Positions 16,830-26,652 are shown, numbered from the stretch's first letter. The stretch is DNA of 64,000 bases from Nodularia sphaerocarpa UHCC 0038 (GCF_022376295.1 NZ_CP060140.1:2174356-2238355), one strand, 5' to 3'. Numbers and translations: made by a program. The notes: generated by a model from the sequence alone, not told the origin.

Positions 16830-18587
16830 ATGGATATTTCTGACTCTGCAATTACTTTAGAATCTTTGGCGGCGCGGATTTCCAATTTAGAAGCTGAACA
16901 GGATATCCGCCGAAAAAATATTGCTTGGTTAAAACAGTATTTTGATCAGTTGAAACAAGATTTTCAGGAAAGGCCGGAAATACAGCAATTTGAATTGATA
17001 CAACAAGAAGTTGCTCTTTTAAATGCACAATTTGCTGAGTTCAAAGAATCTCTCGATGATTCACCAAATTTGCTTCAAGATGAGGATAATGGTGACGCTT
17101 CAACTGCGGAGAATCATTTAGATGATGCGGAAATTGTCAAGCGATTTTTTGAGAGAGTGGAAAAGCAAACAAGTCAACCGAGTTTGGTGGTAGCAGTTGC
17201 TAATCCTGAAAATGTTGAAATTACTGTAGCTGAAGCAGAATCAAAAATTGATGTTGCTGAAAAAGAGTCAGAAAATAATGCTGATTTCACTAATTTAGAA
17301 TTTCAGCTTGAGAGAATAATGTGGTTAGTTAACAGAACTTACGCATCCGATTCAGAAAGTCAGGATATACCTATTGATGGTACAGAATTTTGGCGGCGTT
17401 ATGAAGCTGGAGAACGAGATTTTAGCAATTGTAATTTAGCTGGAATCAATTTGAGTGGAAAAACCCTCAAGAATATTAATTTAACTCAAGCTCATCTTAA
17501 AGGTGCAAATCTTAGTGGTATTAGCATAATTTCTGGAAAGTTAAATGGGGCTAATTTTCAGGATGCAGATATGAGTAAAGCCAGCTTATCTAATACAATA
17601 TTGAAGCAAGCAAATTTTGATCATGCTAATCTCCATCACATAAGACTCAGTTCCATAAGCCTCAAAAACGTCACACTCACAAAAGCCAACCTCGTCGGTG
17701 CAGAGCTTAATAATGCTAACTTGAGTGGAGCTAACTTAAGTGGATCTAATTTAAGTAGTTTAAATTTGAGAAAACTTAATTTAAGCGGAGCTAACTTGAG
17801 TAATGCTAACTTGCAAAATGCTAACCTATTGGAAACCAACCTGGAAGGAGCAAATCTTCAGGGAGCGAATTTGGAAACAGCAATTTACAATGAAAATACT
17901 ATCTTCCCCAAAGGTTTTATACGTACTGAATCGGGGGCTTATTTAATTGCTCCAGGTGCGTCTTTAGCAAATGCTAACTTAGCAGGTGCTGATTTACGTC
18001 AAGTTAATTTAATAGGAGCTAACCTAAGATCGTCTAACCTCGTTTCAGCAATATTACATCATACAGATTTAAGTCAGGCTGATTTGAGCGGGTCAAATTT
18101 AACTAAAGCAAATTTGAGTAGTGCAAAACTTATTCAGGCTAATATGAGTGGAGCAAAATTGAATGAAGCGGATCTGTCTGATGCTAATTTAACTGCGGCT
18201 ATGCTCACTAATGCAACACTAATGCTGTCAAATTTAGAAAACGCTAACCTAACTGCGGCTGTATTAAATGGGGCTAATTTGACCAACGCAACATTATCTA
18301 ACGTAAATTGTAGCAGTGCTGATTTAAGTGGAGTCAATTTGGTTGGTGCGAGTCTTGACGGTGACTTTAGTAATGCAAATTTTCGCCAAGCGAACCTCTG
18401 TGGAGCAGACCTTGCGAATCTAAACCTAGAGGGAGCTAATTTCAGTTCATCTGACTTACGTGGTGCAAATTTGAGTAATTCTGAGCTAGAAAAAGCCAAC
18501 TTAAGAAATGCAAATATCAGTGGAGCTAACTTAGAAAAAGCAACCCTGACTGGTGCTATTATGCCAGACGGTACAACTCATGATTAG
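16830..18587 (+). CDS. Pentapeptide-repeat protein with N-terminal coiled coil
   Basis: This 585-residue protein starts at the ATG at 16830. Residues ~1-75 look alpha-helical or coiled-coil (LAARISNLEAEQDIRRKNIAWLK), followed by an acidic linker to ~residue 175. From about residue 195 to the end the chain is built of A(N/D)LXX pentapeptides (for example GANLSGSNLSSLNLRKLNL), which form a right-handed quadrilateral beta-helix. A short non-repeat island (ENTIFPKGFIRTESGAYLI, about residue 355) interrupts the helix and splits it into two blocks. Such proteins are numerous in cyanobacteria; most have no assigned role. The repeats make strong mirror ORFs on the other strand, which are artefacts. 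Confidence 0.9.
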   Translation: MDISDSAITLESLAARISNLEAEQDIRRKNIAWLKQYFDQLKQDFQERPEIQQFELIQQEVALLNAQFAEFKESLDDSPNLLQDEDNGDASTAENHLDDAEIVKRFFERVEKQTSQPSLVVAVANPENVEITVAEAESKIDVAEKESENNADFTNLEFQLERIMWLVNRTYASDSESQDIPIDGTEFWRRYEAGERDFSNCNLAGINLSGKTLKNINLTQAHLKGANLSGISIISGKLNGANFQDADMSKASLSNTILKQANFDHANLHHIRLSSISLKNVTLTKANLVGAELNNANLSGANLSGSNLSSLNLRKLNLSGANLSNANLQNANLLETNLEGANLQGANLETAIYNENTIFPKGFIRTESGAYLIAPGASLANANLAGADLRQVNLIGANLRSSNLVSAILHHTDLSQADLSGSNLTKANLSSAKLIQANMSGAKLNEADLSDANLTAAMLTNATLMLSNLENANLTAAVLNGANLTNATLSNVNCSSADLSGVNLVGASLDGDFSNANFRQANLCGADLANLNLEGANFSSSDLRGANLSNSELEKANLRNANISGANLEKATLTGAIMPDGTTHD

Positions 18588-18733
18588 ATTTTAACCGTAT
18601 TCAGGTTAATATGCATCTCTCTGTGTCCTCTGCGCCTCTGTGGTATGCGCTGCGCGCAGGCTACGCCAACGTTAAAAAATCTCCAATTTTTACGGTGGGT
18701 TGGTAGTCCGTAAACCGTAAATTTAAGGATGAT

Positions 18734-18765
18734 GGTGGGTTACGCTGCGCTAACCCACCCTACTG
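18734..18765. repeat. GTAGGGTGGGTTA hairpin overlapping the histidine-kinase stop
   Basis: GGTGGGTTA and TAACCCACC pair around a short GC loop. The right side CCCTACTG supplies the stop codon (CTA on the plus strand, TAG on minus) of the sensor kinase gene. Related copies are at 22340-22376 and 62402-62433. Confidence 0.75.
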
Positions 18766-21700
18766 TTTTATGGGAATTTCTAGCCAAAACTCACAACCAT
18801 TACCAGGTTCAGAAACACATTGGATTTTACCACCGTGTTTTTCCACAATAATTTGATAACTAATAGATAGCCCTAAACCAGTTCCTTTCCCTGGTTCCTT
18901 GGTAGTAAAGAAAGGTTCAAAAATGCGCGATCGCATATTCTGAGGAACGCCACAACCATTATCAGAAATACCAATTAAAATTTTATTCTCAGCGATGACT
19001 TCTGTAGAAATAGAAATTTGAGGCTTTGCAGTTATCATACCATCTGCTACAGAATCTTCCAAAGCATCGATAGCATTATTAATAATATTCATAAATACCT
19101 GATTCATCTGGGCTGCATAACATAGCACTAGAGGTAAATTACCATATTGCTTAACTACCTCAACAGCAAAAGAATTACCCGGTGGTTGCAGGCGATGCTT
19201 TAAAATTAAGAGGGTGCTATCAATGCCTTCATGAATATCCACAGGCTTCATTTCTGATTCATCAAGGCGAGAAAAACTTCGCAAAGACAGAACTAATTTA
19301 GAGATTCGCTCTGCTCCCATTTTCATGGAAGTAATAATTTTTGGCAAGTCATCAGCAATGAAATCTAAATCTAATTCTGCTGCTAATTGTTTAATTTCCC
19401 CTGTTGCTTGAGGATACTCTTGCTCGTAAAGACGGAGTAATTTCAATAAATTTTTAGTATGTTCATTCACATAATTTATGTTACCATAAATAAAGGTAAT
19501 GGGGTTATTAATTTCATGTGCGATTCCGGCAACTAACTGTCCTAAACCTGCCATTTTCTCACTTTGAATTAACTGGCTTTGAGCTTGTTTCAATTCTTGG
19601 AGAGTCTGTGCGATCGCTTCTTTTTGCCGTTGAGTCTGTTCGAGTAATTCTGCTTGTTGAATACCCACAGCTAATTGGTTACCAATCTGTACTAGCAAAT
19701 TTTTCTCTTCCTCTTGCCAGTTACGAGGTTTGATATTATGATATGCAGCTAACAATCCCCAAAGTTTATCACCTTGAAAAATTGGCACCATCATCAATGC
19801 CCTGACTAAGATAGGCGTAGTTAGGGGAATCTGAGTGATAGTATCATTAATATGCTCAATATCTGGAATCACCAGAACTTTACCATTAGCAAAGTCTGAG
19901 TCTTGGGTTGATTGCAAATAGTCATTAGCAACCATCGGCAAAATTTCTGGCACTGATGTTAAACTAGGGGCTAATGATTCAGCTACAAATTCGCCAGTCC
20001 AATCTGAATTGAAACGATAGATTGTGACACGATCAACTTCTAATAGCCGTTGGACTTCTTCCGTTGCAGCTTTAAAGATAGTATCAATATCCAACGATTG
20101 ACGAATTTTTTCTACGGTTGCAGCTAAAGCCTTTTCTCGTTTTGCTGCTTTGCGTTCTCGTTTTGCTGCTTTCGCGAGTTTTCCGGCTTGCATTTTCATC
20201 TGTTGTAAAGACTCAGCTTGCCGTAATGCTACTCCTAATTGTACACCAACCTGTGCCAGCAAATTGATTTCTTCATCTTGCCAATAACGGGGCTGGGAGT
20301 TTTGATAAGCTATTAACAATCCCCAGAGTTTATCGCCTTGAGAAATTGGAACAAAAACTTGATGGCGCGGGGACTTGTTTCCTTGATTATCGAAGGAAAG
20401 AACACTTTCTGTTAAAGATTGTAACTGAATTGTTGGTGTCTGACTATCAACAATTGAATCGGCGACAAATTCGCCATTCTGGTTAGGGTAAAAGCGATAA
20501 ATCGCTACTCGTTCTACTTCTAATAACCGCAGGACTTCTTGGGTTGTGGTTTTAAAGATGGTTTCAATATCGAGAGATTGCCGAATTTTCTCGATAGTGT
20601 TCGCCAGCGCCTTTTGTCTTTTTGCAGCTTTGCTGATTTCTGCGGCTTGGGTTTGCATTTGTTGCAAAAATTCTGCTTGCTGCAAAGCTACACCCAGTTG
20701 AGTCCCTACTTGGGTGAGTAAATAGACTTCATCTTCTTGCCAATTACGAGTTGTTGCGTTTTGGTATACTGCTAACAAGCCCCAGAGTTTTTCACCGTGG
20801 TAAATAGCCATGATCACATAAGCTTTTGCCTGATAACTTTCTAAAACTTGAATGTAACAGTCGCTAAAACCTGCATTGTAAATATCATTACAAATACGAT
20901 AGACTTCACCTCTAGTAAAGTCACCACCTCCTGTATTTTGTAAGTAAGTATCTATTTGGGGGATTTTAGTTAAATCTTTAACGCTACATTCACTAATATT
21001 TTCCCGTAATTGGGGGTTCTTTGATTGCTCATCCATGAGGGAAATCCAACCTTCTCCCACAGATTCAAAAGCAAATTCACCACTCCAATCAGGATGGAAG
21101 CGATAGATGGCTACACGGTCAGCATTCAACAACCGCCGCAGTTCGGCTGTACTTGTGTGGAAAATACTTTCCAAATCAAGAGTTTGACGAATTTTTTCTA
21201 TGGTGATGGCGATGGTTTTCTGCCATTCTGCGGCTTTTTCTCTGGCTTTTGCGGCTGCTAGTTCTGCTGATTGGATTTTTACCTGTTCTAAGTAATCTGC
21301 TTGCTGCAAAGCTACGCCTAGATGTTCAGCGATCAGTTGTACAAACTCAATTTCTGATGTGTTCCATTGTCGAGGTTCACTACACTGATGAATACACAAT
21401 AATCCCCATAAATCTTTACCCTTGATCAAGGGAGATGCTATATTGGCACGTACTTGGAATGTTTCTAGCATCTGGATATGGCAATCACTGACACCAGCTT
21501 CATAGATATCTGCCATGACTTTAATTCTACCTTGCTGATATAGTTGAGCAAACTCCGCAGCAAAGCAGTGATCATGTAGTTTAGTGGTTAATGCCGAAGT
21601 CCATGCTGGTGTGACATCTTCATAGATAAATTCCCCTTGCCATCCCAACTCAGGATAAAATCGAAATACCCCTACCCGATCAGTATTTAAAAGTTGGCGT

Positions 21701-21813
21701 ACTTCTGTGACTGTGGTTTTAAAAATGGTGTCTATATCCAGAGACTCACGAATGCGGGAAATGACTCCAGATAGGGCTTTCTGCTTGTCGCTGTGAGATA
21801 GAGAAAATGTCAT
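18760..21813 (-). CDS. Sensor histidine kinase with four GAF domains
   Basis: The 1017-residue soluble kinase carries four tandem GAF modules, each starting with an IRESLDID/IRQSLDIETIF type helix and containing a (D/E)RVAIYRF stretch. They begin near residues 20, 205, 405 and 580. The histidine kinase core follows: H-box LVAGIAHEINNPITF with the His near 765, N-box NQVFMNIINNAIDALED, G1 ISDNGCGVP and G2 GKGTGLGLSIS. No membrane helix or receiver domain is seen. The LLVDRV-type GAFs resemble phytochrome-family GAFs, but I see no convincing Cys for bilin attachment. No response regulator is adjacent. The stop codon lies within a dispersed hairpin repeat. Confidence 0.93.
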   Translation of the reverse strand: MTFSLSHSDKQKALSGVISRIRESLDIDTIFKTTVTEVRQLLNTDRVGVFRFYPELGWQGEFIYEDVTPAWTSALTTKLHDHCFAAEFAQLYQQGRIKVMADIYEAGVSDCHIQMLETFQVRANIASPLIKGKDLWGLLCIHQCSEPRQWNTSEIEFVQLIAEHLGVALQQADYLEQVKIQSAELAAAKAREKAAEWQKTIAITIEKIRQTLDLESIFHTSTAELRRLLNADRVAIYRFHPDWSGEFAFESVGEGWISLMDEQSKNPQLRENISECSVKDLTKIPQIDTYLQNTGGGDFTRGEVYRICNDIYNAGFSDCYIQVLESYQAKAYVIMAIYHGEKLWGLLAVYQNATTRNWQEDEVYLLTQVGTQLGVALQQAEFLQQMQTQAAEISKAAKRQKALANTIEKIRQSLDIETIFKTTTQEVLRLLEVERVAIYRFYPNQNGEFVADSIVDSQTPTIQLQSLTESVLSFDNQGNKSPRHQVFVPISQGDKLWGLLIAYQNSQPRYWQDEEINLLAQVGVQLGVALRQAESLQQMKMQAGKLAKAAKRERKAAKREKALAATVEKIRQSLDIDTIFKAATEEVQRLLEVDRVTIYRFNSDWTGEFVAESLAPSLTSVPEILPMVANDYLQSTQDSDFANGKVLVIPDIEHINDTITQIPLTTPILVRALMMVPIFQGDKLWGLLAAYHNIKPRNWQEEEKNLLVQIGNQLAVGIQQAELLEQTQRQKEAIAQTLQELKQAQSQLIQSEKMAGLGQLVAGIAHEINNPITFIYGNINYVNEHTKNLLKLLRLYEQEYPQATGEIKQLAAELDLDFIADDLPKIITSMKMGAERISKLVLSLRSFSRLDESEMKPVDIHEGIDSTLLILKHRLQPPGNSFAVEVVKQYGNLPLVLCYAAQMNQVFMNIINNAIDALEDSVADGMITAKPQISISTEVIAENKILIGISDNGCGVPQNMRSRIFEPFFTTKEPGKGTGLGLSISYQIIVEKHGGKIQCVSEPGNGCEFWLEIPIKQ

Positions 21814-21976
21814 GTCACATTTATGCGGTTGTTGTCTAAGATTCGATAGTATTGCTTCGATCTGAGCAGGTTTTCCATACTCAGTGCTATTTTAATCTTT
21901 AAAATTTTTATTTTATAGGTTTGTAGGAACATGATAATATCACGTCCCTACAAAACATTTTTTAACTATGAGTGAA

Positions 21977-22138
21977 TTATCGCCGTTTGGGTGAGCTGCG
22001 TCGGATTTCGCGTTTTTCGTCTTCTCGGCGACGGCGATCGCGCCAATCTGCTAGGGTTAAGTAACCTACGCCACCAGTGACAGATACTAGCAGCACTAAG
22101 GCTAGTAATGCCAAAATATTCAGGAATGGATTTTCCAC
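21977..22138 (-). CDS. Small single-span membrane protein co-transcribed with petN
   Basis: This short gene begins with GTG at 22138, preceded by AGGGGAAG, and encodes 53 residues. A membrane helix (NILALLALVLLVSVTGGVGY) is followed by TLADWRDRRRREDEKREIRR, a very basic and probably cytoplasmic tail. Its start is 7 bp after the petN stop, so the two are almost certainly one operon. I do not recognise the family. The tail could contact acidic lipids, RNA or the b6f complex; that is inference. Coding is supported by the clean membrane/charge layout, the spacing and the ribosome site. Confidence 0.7.
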   Translation of the reverse strand: MENPFLNILALLALVLLVSVTGGVGYLTLADWRDRRRREDEKREIRRSSPKRR

Positions 22139-22145
22139 GCTTCCC

Positions 22146-22235
22146 CTATAGTCCGTTACGTCCCCAAACTACCATTGCAATTGACCAAGTAAACACAACC
22201 AAGAGCGATACCCAACCCAGTGTCAAAGTTGCCAT
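22146..22235 (-). CDS. petN: Cytochrome b6f complex subunit PetN (subunit VIII)
   Basis: This gene encodes 29 residues, MATLTLGWVSLLVVFTWSIA followed by MVVWGRNGL, the nearly invariant PetN single transmembrane helix. PetN is needed for assembly and stability of the cytochrome b6f dimer in thylakoids. The ATG at 22235 follows a TAGGA-type site. The gene is followed 7 bp later by a 53-residue membrane protein on the same strand. The promoter should lie at 22236-22330. Confidence 0.97.
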   Translation of the reverse strand: MATLTLGWVSLLVVFTWSIAMVVWGRNGL

Positions 22236-22339
22236 AGTCCTACTTTTTGAATAATTACAAAACGTCTCTAATACCTATGATAATGGGAAAGGGCTGTTGA
22301 TTTCTGCAACGTTTTTGTTCAGTTTACTATGACAAGGAT

Positions 22340-22376
22340 CATGGTGGGTGACGCGATCGCTAACCCACCCTACTGT
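22340..22376. repeat. GTAGGGTGGGTTA-family hairpin
   Basis: GGTGGGTGACGC and GCTAACCCACCC flank a HIP1 octamer. It matches the copies at 18734 and 62402 in sequence and size. It lies between the divergent petN and 22453 genes. Confidence 0.7.
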
Positions 22377-22452
22377 TACAAGGCTGATTTTGTGTATAAA
22401 CTAACTATTGTATAATATTACGCATAGATTCAAGGTGAATGAAATTTCAGAT

Positions 22453-22893
22453 ATGCAATTGATGGCGGAACGCCTAGAATCTCTCAAGGCTGGTATAATT
22501 GGGGGCGTTTGTCTGTGTGTGGCTTTTCTGATTACTAGTGTGGTGAATACTCTGGTGTTAGCAAGGTATTTTCCGCTCTTCGCAAGTTTGCAAATAGATA
22601 TTAATTGGCGTTGGTGGCTGAGTGGGGGAATTGCGGCTTTCTCTGGTTTGTTATTCGGTGTAACCTATCGCTATATCATCCGCAAAGATCAAAATCCTCA
22701 ACTGAAGTCGGGTGGTGTTCTGGCTTTCGGTTTAGTGCGAGGTTTAACTCAGATAGATTGTGCTAAGACAATTTTACCTGGTTTGGTGCTGGCTGGGGAA
22801 AGTGTTTTGTGGTTTGCAATAGGGGCGATCGCTCTCGATTCCACAATCCAAATCGGCTGGATCAAACCTTTTGGCTCAACAAATTCAAGGTAA
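22453..22893 (+). CDS. Conserved cyanobacterial multi-span membrane protein
   Basis: The ATG at 22453 gives 146 residues; a second ATG at 22462 is equally possible, and the TTG frame from 22408 is unlikely. There are about four hydrophobic segments (IIGGVCLCVAFLITSVVNTL, WWLSGGIAAFSGLLFGVTY, a weaker one around VLAFGLVRGLTQI, and LVLAGESVLWFAIGAIALD). I do not recognise a named family, though the layout looks like a conserved cyanobacterial integral membrane protein. It lies 49 bp before the P450 gene on the same strand, so the two may be co-transcribed. Confidence 0.75.
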   Translation: MQLMAERLESLKAGIIGGVCLCVAFLITSVVNTLVLARYFPLFASLQIDINWRWWLSGGIAAFSGLLFGVTYRYIIRKDQNPQLKSGGVLAFGLVRGLTQIDCAKTILPGLVLAGESVLWFAIGAIALDSTIQIGWIKPFGSTNSR

Positions 22894-22942
22894 ATTTTCA
22901 AAGTTACACTGAAATAGTAACAATTTTGGGAGTAAAAATCTC

Positions 22943-24325
22943 ATGCCAGCACCTAATTCTCTGAAAACCCCTGGTTTTATCCAGCAGTTACAGTGGGTAG
23001 CTGATCCTGTCAGGTATATGGAGAAAGCCGCCCAACAATATCCTGACATTTTCACGGCTCATGTCGTCGGTTTTGGTAACGAGTTGGTATTTGTCAACCA
23101 TCCCCAGGCGGTGCAAGAAATTTTAACCAACGATCGCAAGAAGTTTTTCGCTGGTGGTGAAGAAAATAAAATTTTGCAACCTTTATTAGGTGATTATTCC
23201 ATGATCATGCTAGAAGGCGATCGCCATCGAAAACGGCGACAATTGGTAATGCCATCTTTTCATGGCGATCGGATGCGAAATTATGGTGAAATTATTAGTA
23301 ATATCACTGAACAAGTTTGGAGCAAGTTACCGACAAATAAATCTTTTAAGGCGCGTAATGTCACCCAAGATATCACCTTACAAGTGATGTTACAGGCAGT
23401 CTTCGGTGTATATCAGGGAGAACGCAGCCAACAACTCAAGAAACAACTAGAGCTAATGGCGAATATATTTCGCTCACCATTAAGTTCTAGTATGCTCTTT
23501 TTCTCGTCTCTGCAACAGGATTTAGGCGCATGGAGTCCTTGGGGAAAGTTTGTCAGGGATAGACAGGAACTGGATAAGTTAATTTACGCTGAAATTGCTG
23601 AACGTCGCCAGCAGAACCTGGAAAATCGGATTGATATCCTTTCCTTGCTGATGTCAGCACAAGATGAAACGGGTAATCCCATGACAGATCAAGAGTTACG
23701 CGATGAGTTGATGACTTTGTTGTTTGCTGGATATGAAACCACAGCTACAGCACTGGCTTGGGGATTATATCTGATTCAAAAACACCCGCAAGTTCGAGCC
23801 AAACTGCTGCAAGAACTGGATACCCTTGGTGATTCACAAGATCCCATGAGCATTTTCCGGTTGCCTTATCTTACTGCTGTTTGTAATGAAATTTTGCGGA
23901 TTCATCCGGTGGCGATGTTGACGTTTCCCAGAATAGTACAAGAACCTGTGGAACTTTTGGGTCATTCTTTAGAAACTGGTACGGTATTAGTTGGCTGTAT
24001 GTATCTGATTCACCAGCGCGAAGATTTATATCCAGAACCAAAGCAATTCAAACCAGAGCGTTTTCTGGAACGGCAATTTTCTCCTTATGAATTTATCCCC
24101 TTTGGTGGCGGTGTGCGTCGCTGTGTGGGCGAGGCTTTGGCAGTTTTTGAACTGAAGCTGGTATTGGCAAAAATCCTGTCAAGCTATGAACTCACATTGG
24201 TTGATGATCAACCAGAAGTACCCCGCCGTCGAGGTGTGACTCTTGCGCCTGGACGTGGTGTTAATCTGGTGATTACAGGTAAGCGATTATCTCAAAAATC
24301 TCCAGTCAGTATGGCAACGAATTAA
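22943..24325 (+). CDS. Cytochrome P450, CYP110-like
   Basis: This 460-residue soluble P450 starts with MPAPNSLKTPGFIQQLQW, like the cyanobacterial CYP110 enzymes. The I-helix oxygen-binding motif AGYETTATALAWGL is near residue 262, the ExxR motif is in CNEILRIHP, and the haem-binding loop FIPFGGGVRRCVGEAL has its Cys at about 394. CYP110 proteins have been shown or proposed to hydroxylate fatty acids, alkanes and terpenoids; the substrate here cannot be read from sequence. No ferredoxin partner is adjacent. An aminotransferase gene follows after 60 bp on the same strand. Confidence 0.93.
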   Translation: MPAPNSLKTPGFIQQLQWVADPVRYMEKAAQQYPDIFTAHVVGFGNELVFVNHPQAVQEILTNDRKKFFAGGEENKILQPLLGDYSMIMLEGDRHRKRRQLVMPSFHGDRMRNYGEIISNITEQVWSKLPTNKSFKARNVTQDITLQVMLQAVFGVYQGERSQQLKKQLELMANIFRSPLSSSMLFFSSLQQDLGAWSPWGKFVRDRQELDKLIYAEIAERRQQNLENRIDILSLLMSAQDETGNPMTDQELRDELMTLLFAGYETTATALAWGLYLIQKHPQVRAKLLQELDTLGDSQDPMSIFRLPYLTAVCNEILRIHPVAMLTFPRIVQEPVELLGHSLETGTVLVGCMYLIHQREDLYPEPKQFKPERFLERQFSPYEFIPFGGGVRRCVGEALAVFELKLVLAKILSSYELTLVDDQPEVPRRRGVTLAPGRGVNLVITGKRLSQKSPVSMATN

Positions 24326-24385
24326 ACTTTAAAAAGCAGCAAATCACCATTTTGTGATATGATTTTCACCAAAATCTAATTTTAT

Positions 24386-25582
24386 ATGCAATCCCTAACC
24401 TCCCGTATGCAGGCGGTACAGTCGCCAATCATTCCTGTGGTTGGGGAATTAATTCAAAATTCTCCCGGCACTATTTCTTTAGGACAAGGTGTAGTTTCAT
24501 ACAATCCACCGCCGGAAGCTATTGAGATGCTACCGCAATTTTTAGCGGAATCTTCTAATAATTTATACAAAGCTGTTGAGGGAATTACCCCATTATTGGC
24601 AGCGCTGGCGGAAAAGTTGCAAACCTTCAACGAAATTGCAATTAATTCAGATAACTGCATTGTGGTGACTGCGGGAAGCAATATGGCGTTTATGAATGCT
24701 ATTTTGGCGATTACTTCCCCAGGTGACGAAATTATCTTGAATACGCCTTATTATTTTAATCATGAAATGGCGATCGCCATAGCTGGTTGTCGTGCAGTCT
24801 TGGTAGCAACAGATGAAAATTATCAACTGCGTCCAGAGGCGATCGCCCAAGCAATTACACCCAAAACACGAGCTATAGTTACAATATCCCCAAATAATCC
24901 CACGGGAGTTATTTATACAGAAGCCGCATTAAAACAGGTAAATCAACTCTGTGGAACTCATGGCATTTACCACATTAGCGATGAAACCTATGAATATTTT
25001 ACCTACAACGGCGTAAAACACATTTCCCCTGGAGCATTTAGTGGTAGTAGAGAGTACACCATTTCTCTTTATAGCCTTTCCAAAGCTTATGGTTTTGCTA
25101 GTTGGCGGATTGGCTATATGGTGATTCCCCAGCACTTATTTGTCGCCATCAAAAAAATTCAAGATACAATTTTGATTTGTCCGCCCGTAGTTTCTCAGTA
25201 TGCAGCGTTAGGAGCATTACAAGCTAAATCAGAGTATTTACATAAAAATATTGGTGGTATTGCCCAAGTCCGAGAAATAGTCATAGATGCCCTAAAACCC
25301 CTAGAAGGTTTATGTAGCATAGCCCCTGCCAATGGCGCGTTTTACTTTTTCCTCAAAGTTCATACTCAAATGGATGCCTTTGAATTAGTTAAAAGATTAA
25401 TTAAAGAACATAAAATAGCAGTAATTCCCGGTACAACCTTCGGGATGAAATCAGGATGTTATCTGCGGGTTGCCTATGGTGCATTGCAAAAAGATACCGC
25501 CAAAGCAGGTATAGAAAGATTAGTACAAGGCTTACAAATTTTACTGGGGAATGGGGAAAACAGGAACCTCAAAATCAAATAA
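24386..25582 (+). CDS. PLP-dependent class I/II aminotransferase
   Basis: The 398-residue enzyme has the fold-type I layout. The N-terminal ISLGQGVVSYNPPPEA is the substrate-contact region. ISPNNPTGVIY holds the conserved NPTG. The Asp pairing with the PLP nitrogen lies in HISDETYEYF, and SLSKAYGFASWRIGY contains the Schiff-base Lys, near residue 233. The C-terminal Arg that binds the substrate carboxylate is in CYLRVAYG. It is most like aspartate/aromatic-type aminotransferases; the substrate is not determined. It is followed by convergent minus-strand genes and a short repeat-like phrase (TCTCTGTGTTCTCTGTG). Confidence 0.9.
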   Translation: MQSLTSRMQAVQSPIIPVVGELIQNSPGTISLGQGVVSYNPPPEAIEMLPQFLAESSNNLYKAVEGITPLLAALAEKLQTFNEIAINSDNCIVVTAGSNMAFMNAILAITSPGDEIILNTPYYFNHEMAIAIAGCRAVLVATDENYQLRPEAIAQAITPKTRAIVTISPNNPTGVIYTEAALKQVNQLCGTHGIYHISDETYEYFTYNGVKHISPGAFSGSREYTISLYSLSKAYGFASWRIGYMVIPQHLFVAIKKIQDTILICPPVVSQYAALGALQAKSEYLHKNIGGIAQVREIVIDALKPLEGLCSIAPANGAFYFFLKVHTQMDAFELVKRLIKEHKIAVIPGTTFGMKSGCYLRVAYGALQKDTAKAGIERLVQGLQILLGNGENRNLKIK

Positions 25583-25687
25583 CATCTAACCGTCTCACAG
25601 GATAAACCGCTCTGTTTCTGATTCTCTGTGTTCTCTGTGTCTCTGTGGTTCCTTAAATCTCCAACAGACAATTCCCCCAATACCGGA

Positions 25688-26365
25688 TTAATCTAAGGTA
25701 AACTCTACAAAATCTGGTTCCCCAGCCAACATATTTTTGTCCACAGCCGACAAAGTTTTATAATGAGAACGCTGACAATTTAGACTTTTACAAACCAACT
25801 CGGCGACATCAGGGCGATGAATAGTACCAACAATCCGGGGATCTTCAGTTAAAATTCCATTACCTGTTGCTGGTTCCGATTTTAATCCGCCGGGACGAAT
25901 GATTGTATAAATGAGTCCACTTGCAATTAAGTGTTGTTCAGCCTTGTCTTTTTCGACTAACACAGGCCCCAGAGTGGCTAAAGCTTGGGGAGGTAAAGCA
26001 CCGGCGCTATTACCAGTACCAATGGAAGAAACCAAAATAAACCTATGTACTCCGGCTTTAACTGCGGCATCAATGAGATTTTTATTACCGAGGAAATCAG
26101 CCCTTGCACCTTCTGAAGGTAAACCACCAATGGTACTAATAACTGTATGGATAGGTTGATCTGCAAGTACTGCACGTTCGACATCGCTGATATCTAAAGC
26201 ATCTCCCATTACAGGTTCAATTCCCATTGATTCTAGTTCAGCAACAGCCGACTCATTTCTGAGGAGTGCTTTTACTTGGAGATTTTGGGCGCTTAAGTAT
26301 TTGGCAATTTCTCGCCCAACACCACGACTTGCGCCAGCCAGAAAAATATAAGATGCACTTGTCAT
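25688..26365 (-). CDS. NAD(P)-binding atypical SDR (NmrA-like) protein
   Basis: This 225-residue Rossmann protein starts MTSASYIFLAGASRGVGREI, giving the GASRGVG nucleotide-binding loop. It continues with NLQVKALLRNESA, where an Arg suggests an NADP preference, and has HRFILVSSIGTGNSAG and IIRPGGLKSEPATGNGIL. The YxxxK catalytic pair of classical SDRs is not evident, so this is the atypical SDR-a5/NmrA type. Such proteins act as reductases or redox-sensing and assembly factors in cyanobacteria. The gene stands alone; the partner reaction is unknown. Confidence 0.88.
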   Translation of the reverse strand: MTSASYIFLAGASRGVGREIAKYLSAQNLQVKALLRNESAVAELESMGIEPVMGDALDISDVERAVLADQPIHTVISTIGGLPSEGARADFLGNKNLIDAAVKAGVHRFILVSSIGTGNSAGALPPQALATLGPVLVEKDKAEQHLIASGLIYTIIRPGGLKSEPATGNGILTEDPRIVGTIHRPDVAELVCKSLNCQRSHYKTLSAVDKNMLAGEPDFVEFTLD

Positions 26366-26652
26366 ATTAATTATTGGTGGATTTTGATTTAATTTTTCAA
26401 CTCAAAGGATTTTATCAGATATTACCCCAGCGATCGCTTCTGGGAATGTCGGGATAATTGGGGTGGTCAGTTGTGACGCTGCACAATTTAATAAACTGCA
26501 TTACCTGTAAAGTTACTTAAGCTTAACTACTATTATAAATCTACTGGGACTTTGTTAGCAGAGCGGTTGATTTTTTTTTAATTCCAGCCTGGGAGATCCC
26601 TAAGCACACAATTGAGCAAGAAAGTTAAGCAAAAGGAATTAAGTAGAAATAA

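Noticed and set aside
17636..18499. Leu/Lys-rich minus-strand frames within the pentapeptide gene
   Set aside because: They are the complement of A(N/D)LXX repeats; the low-complexity products are artefacts.
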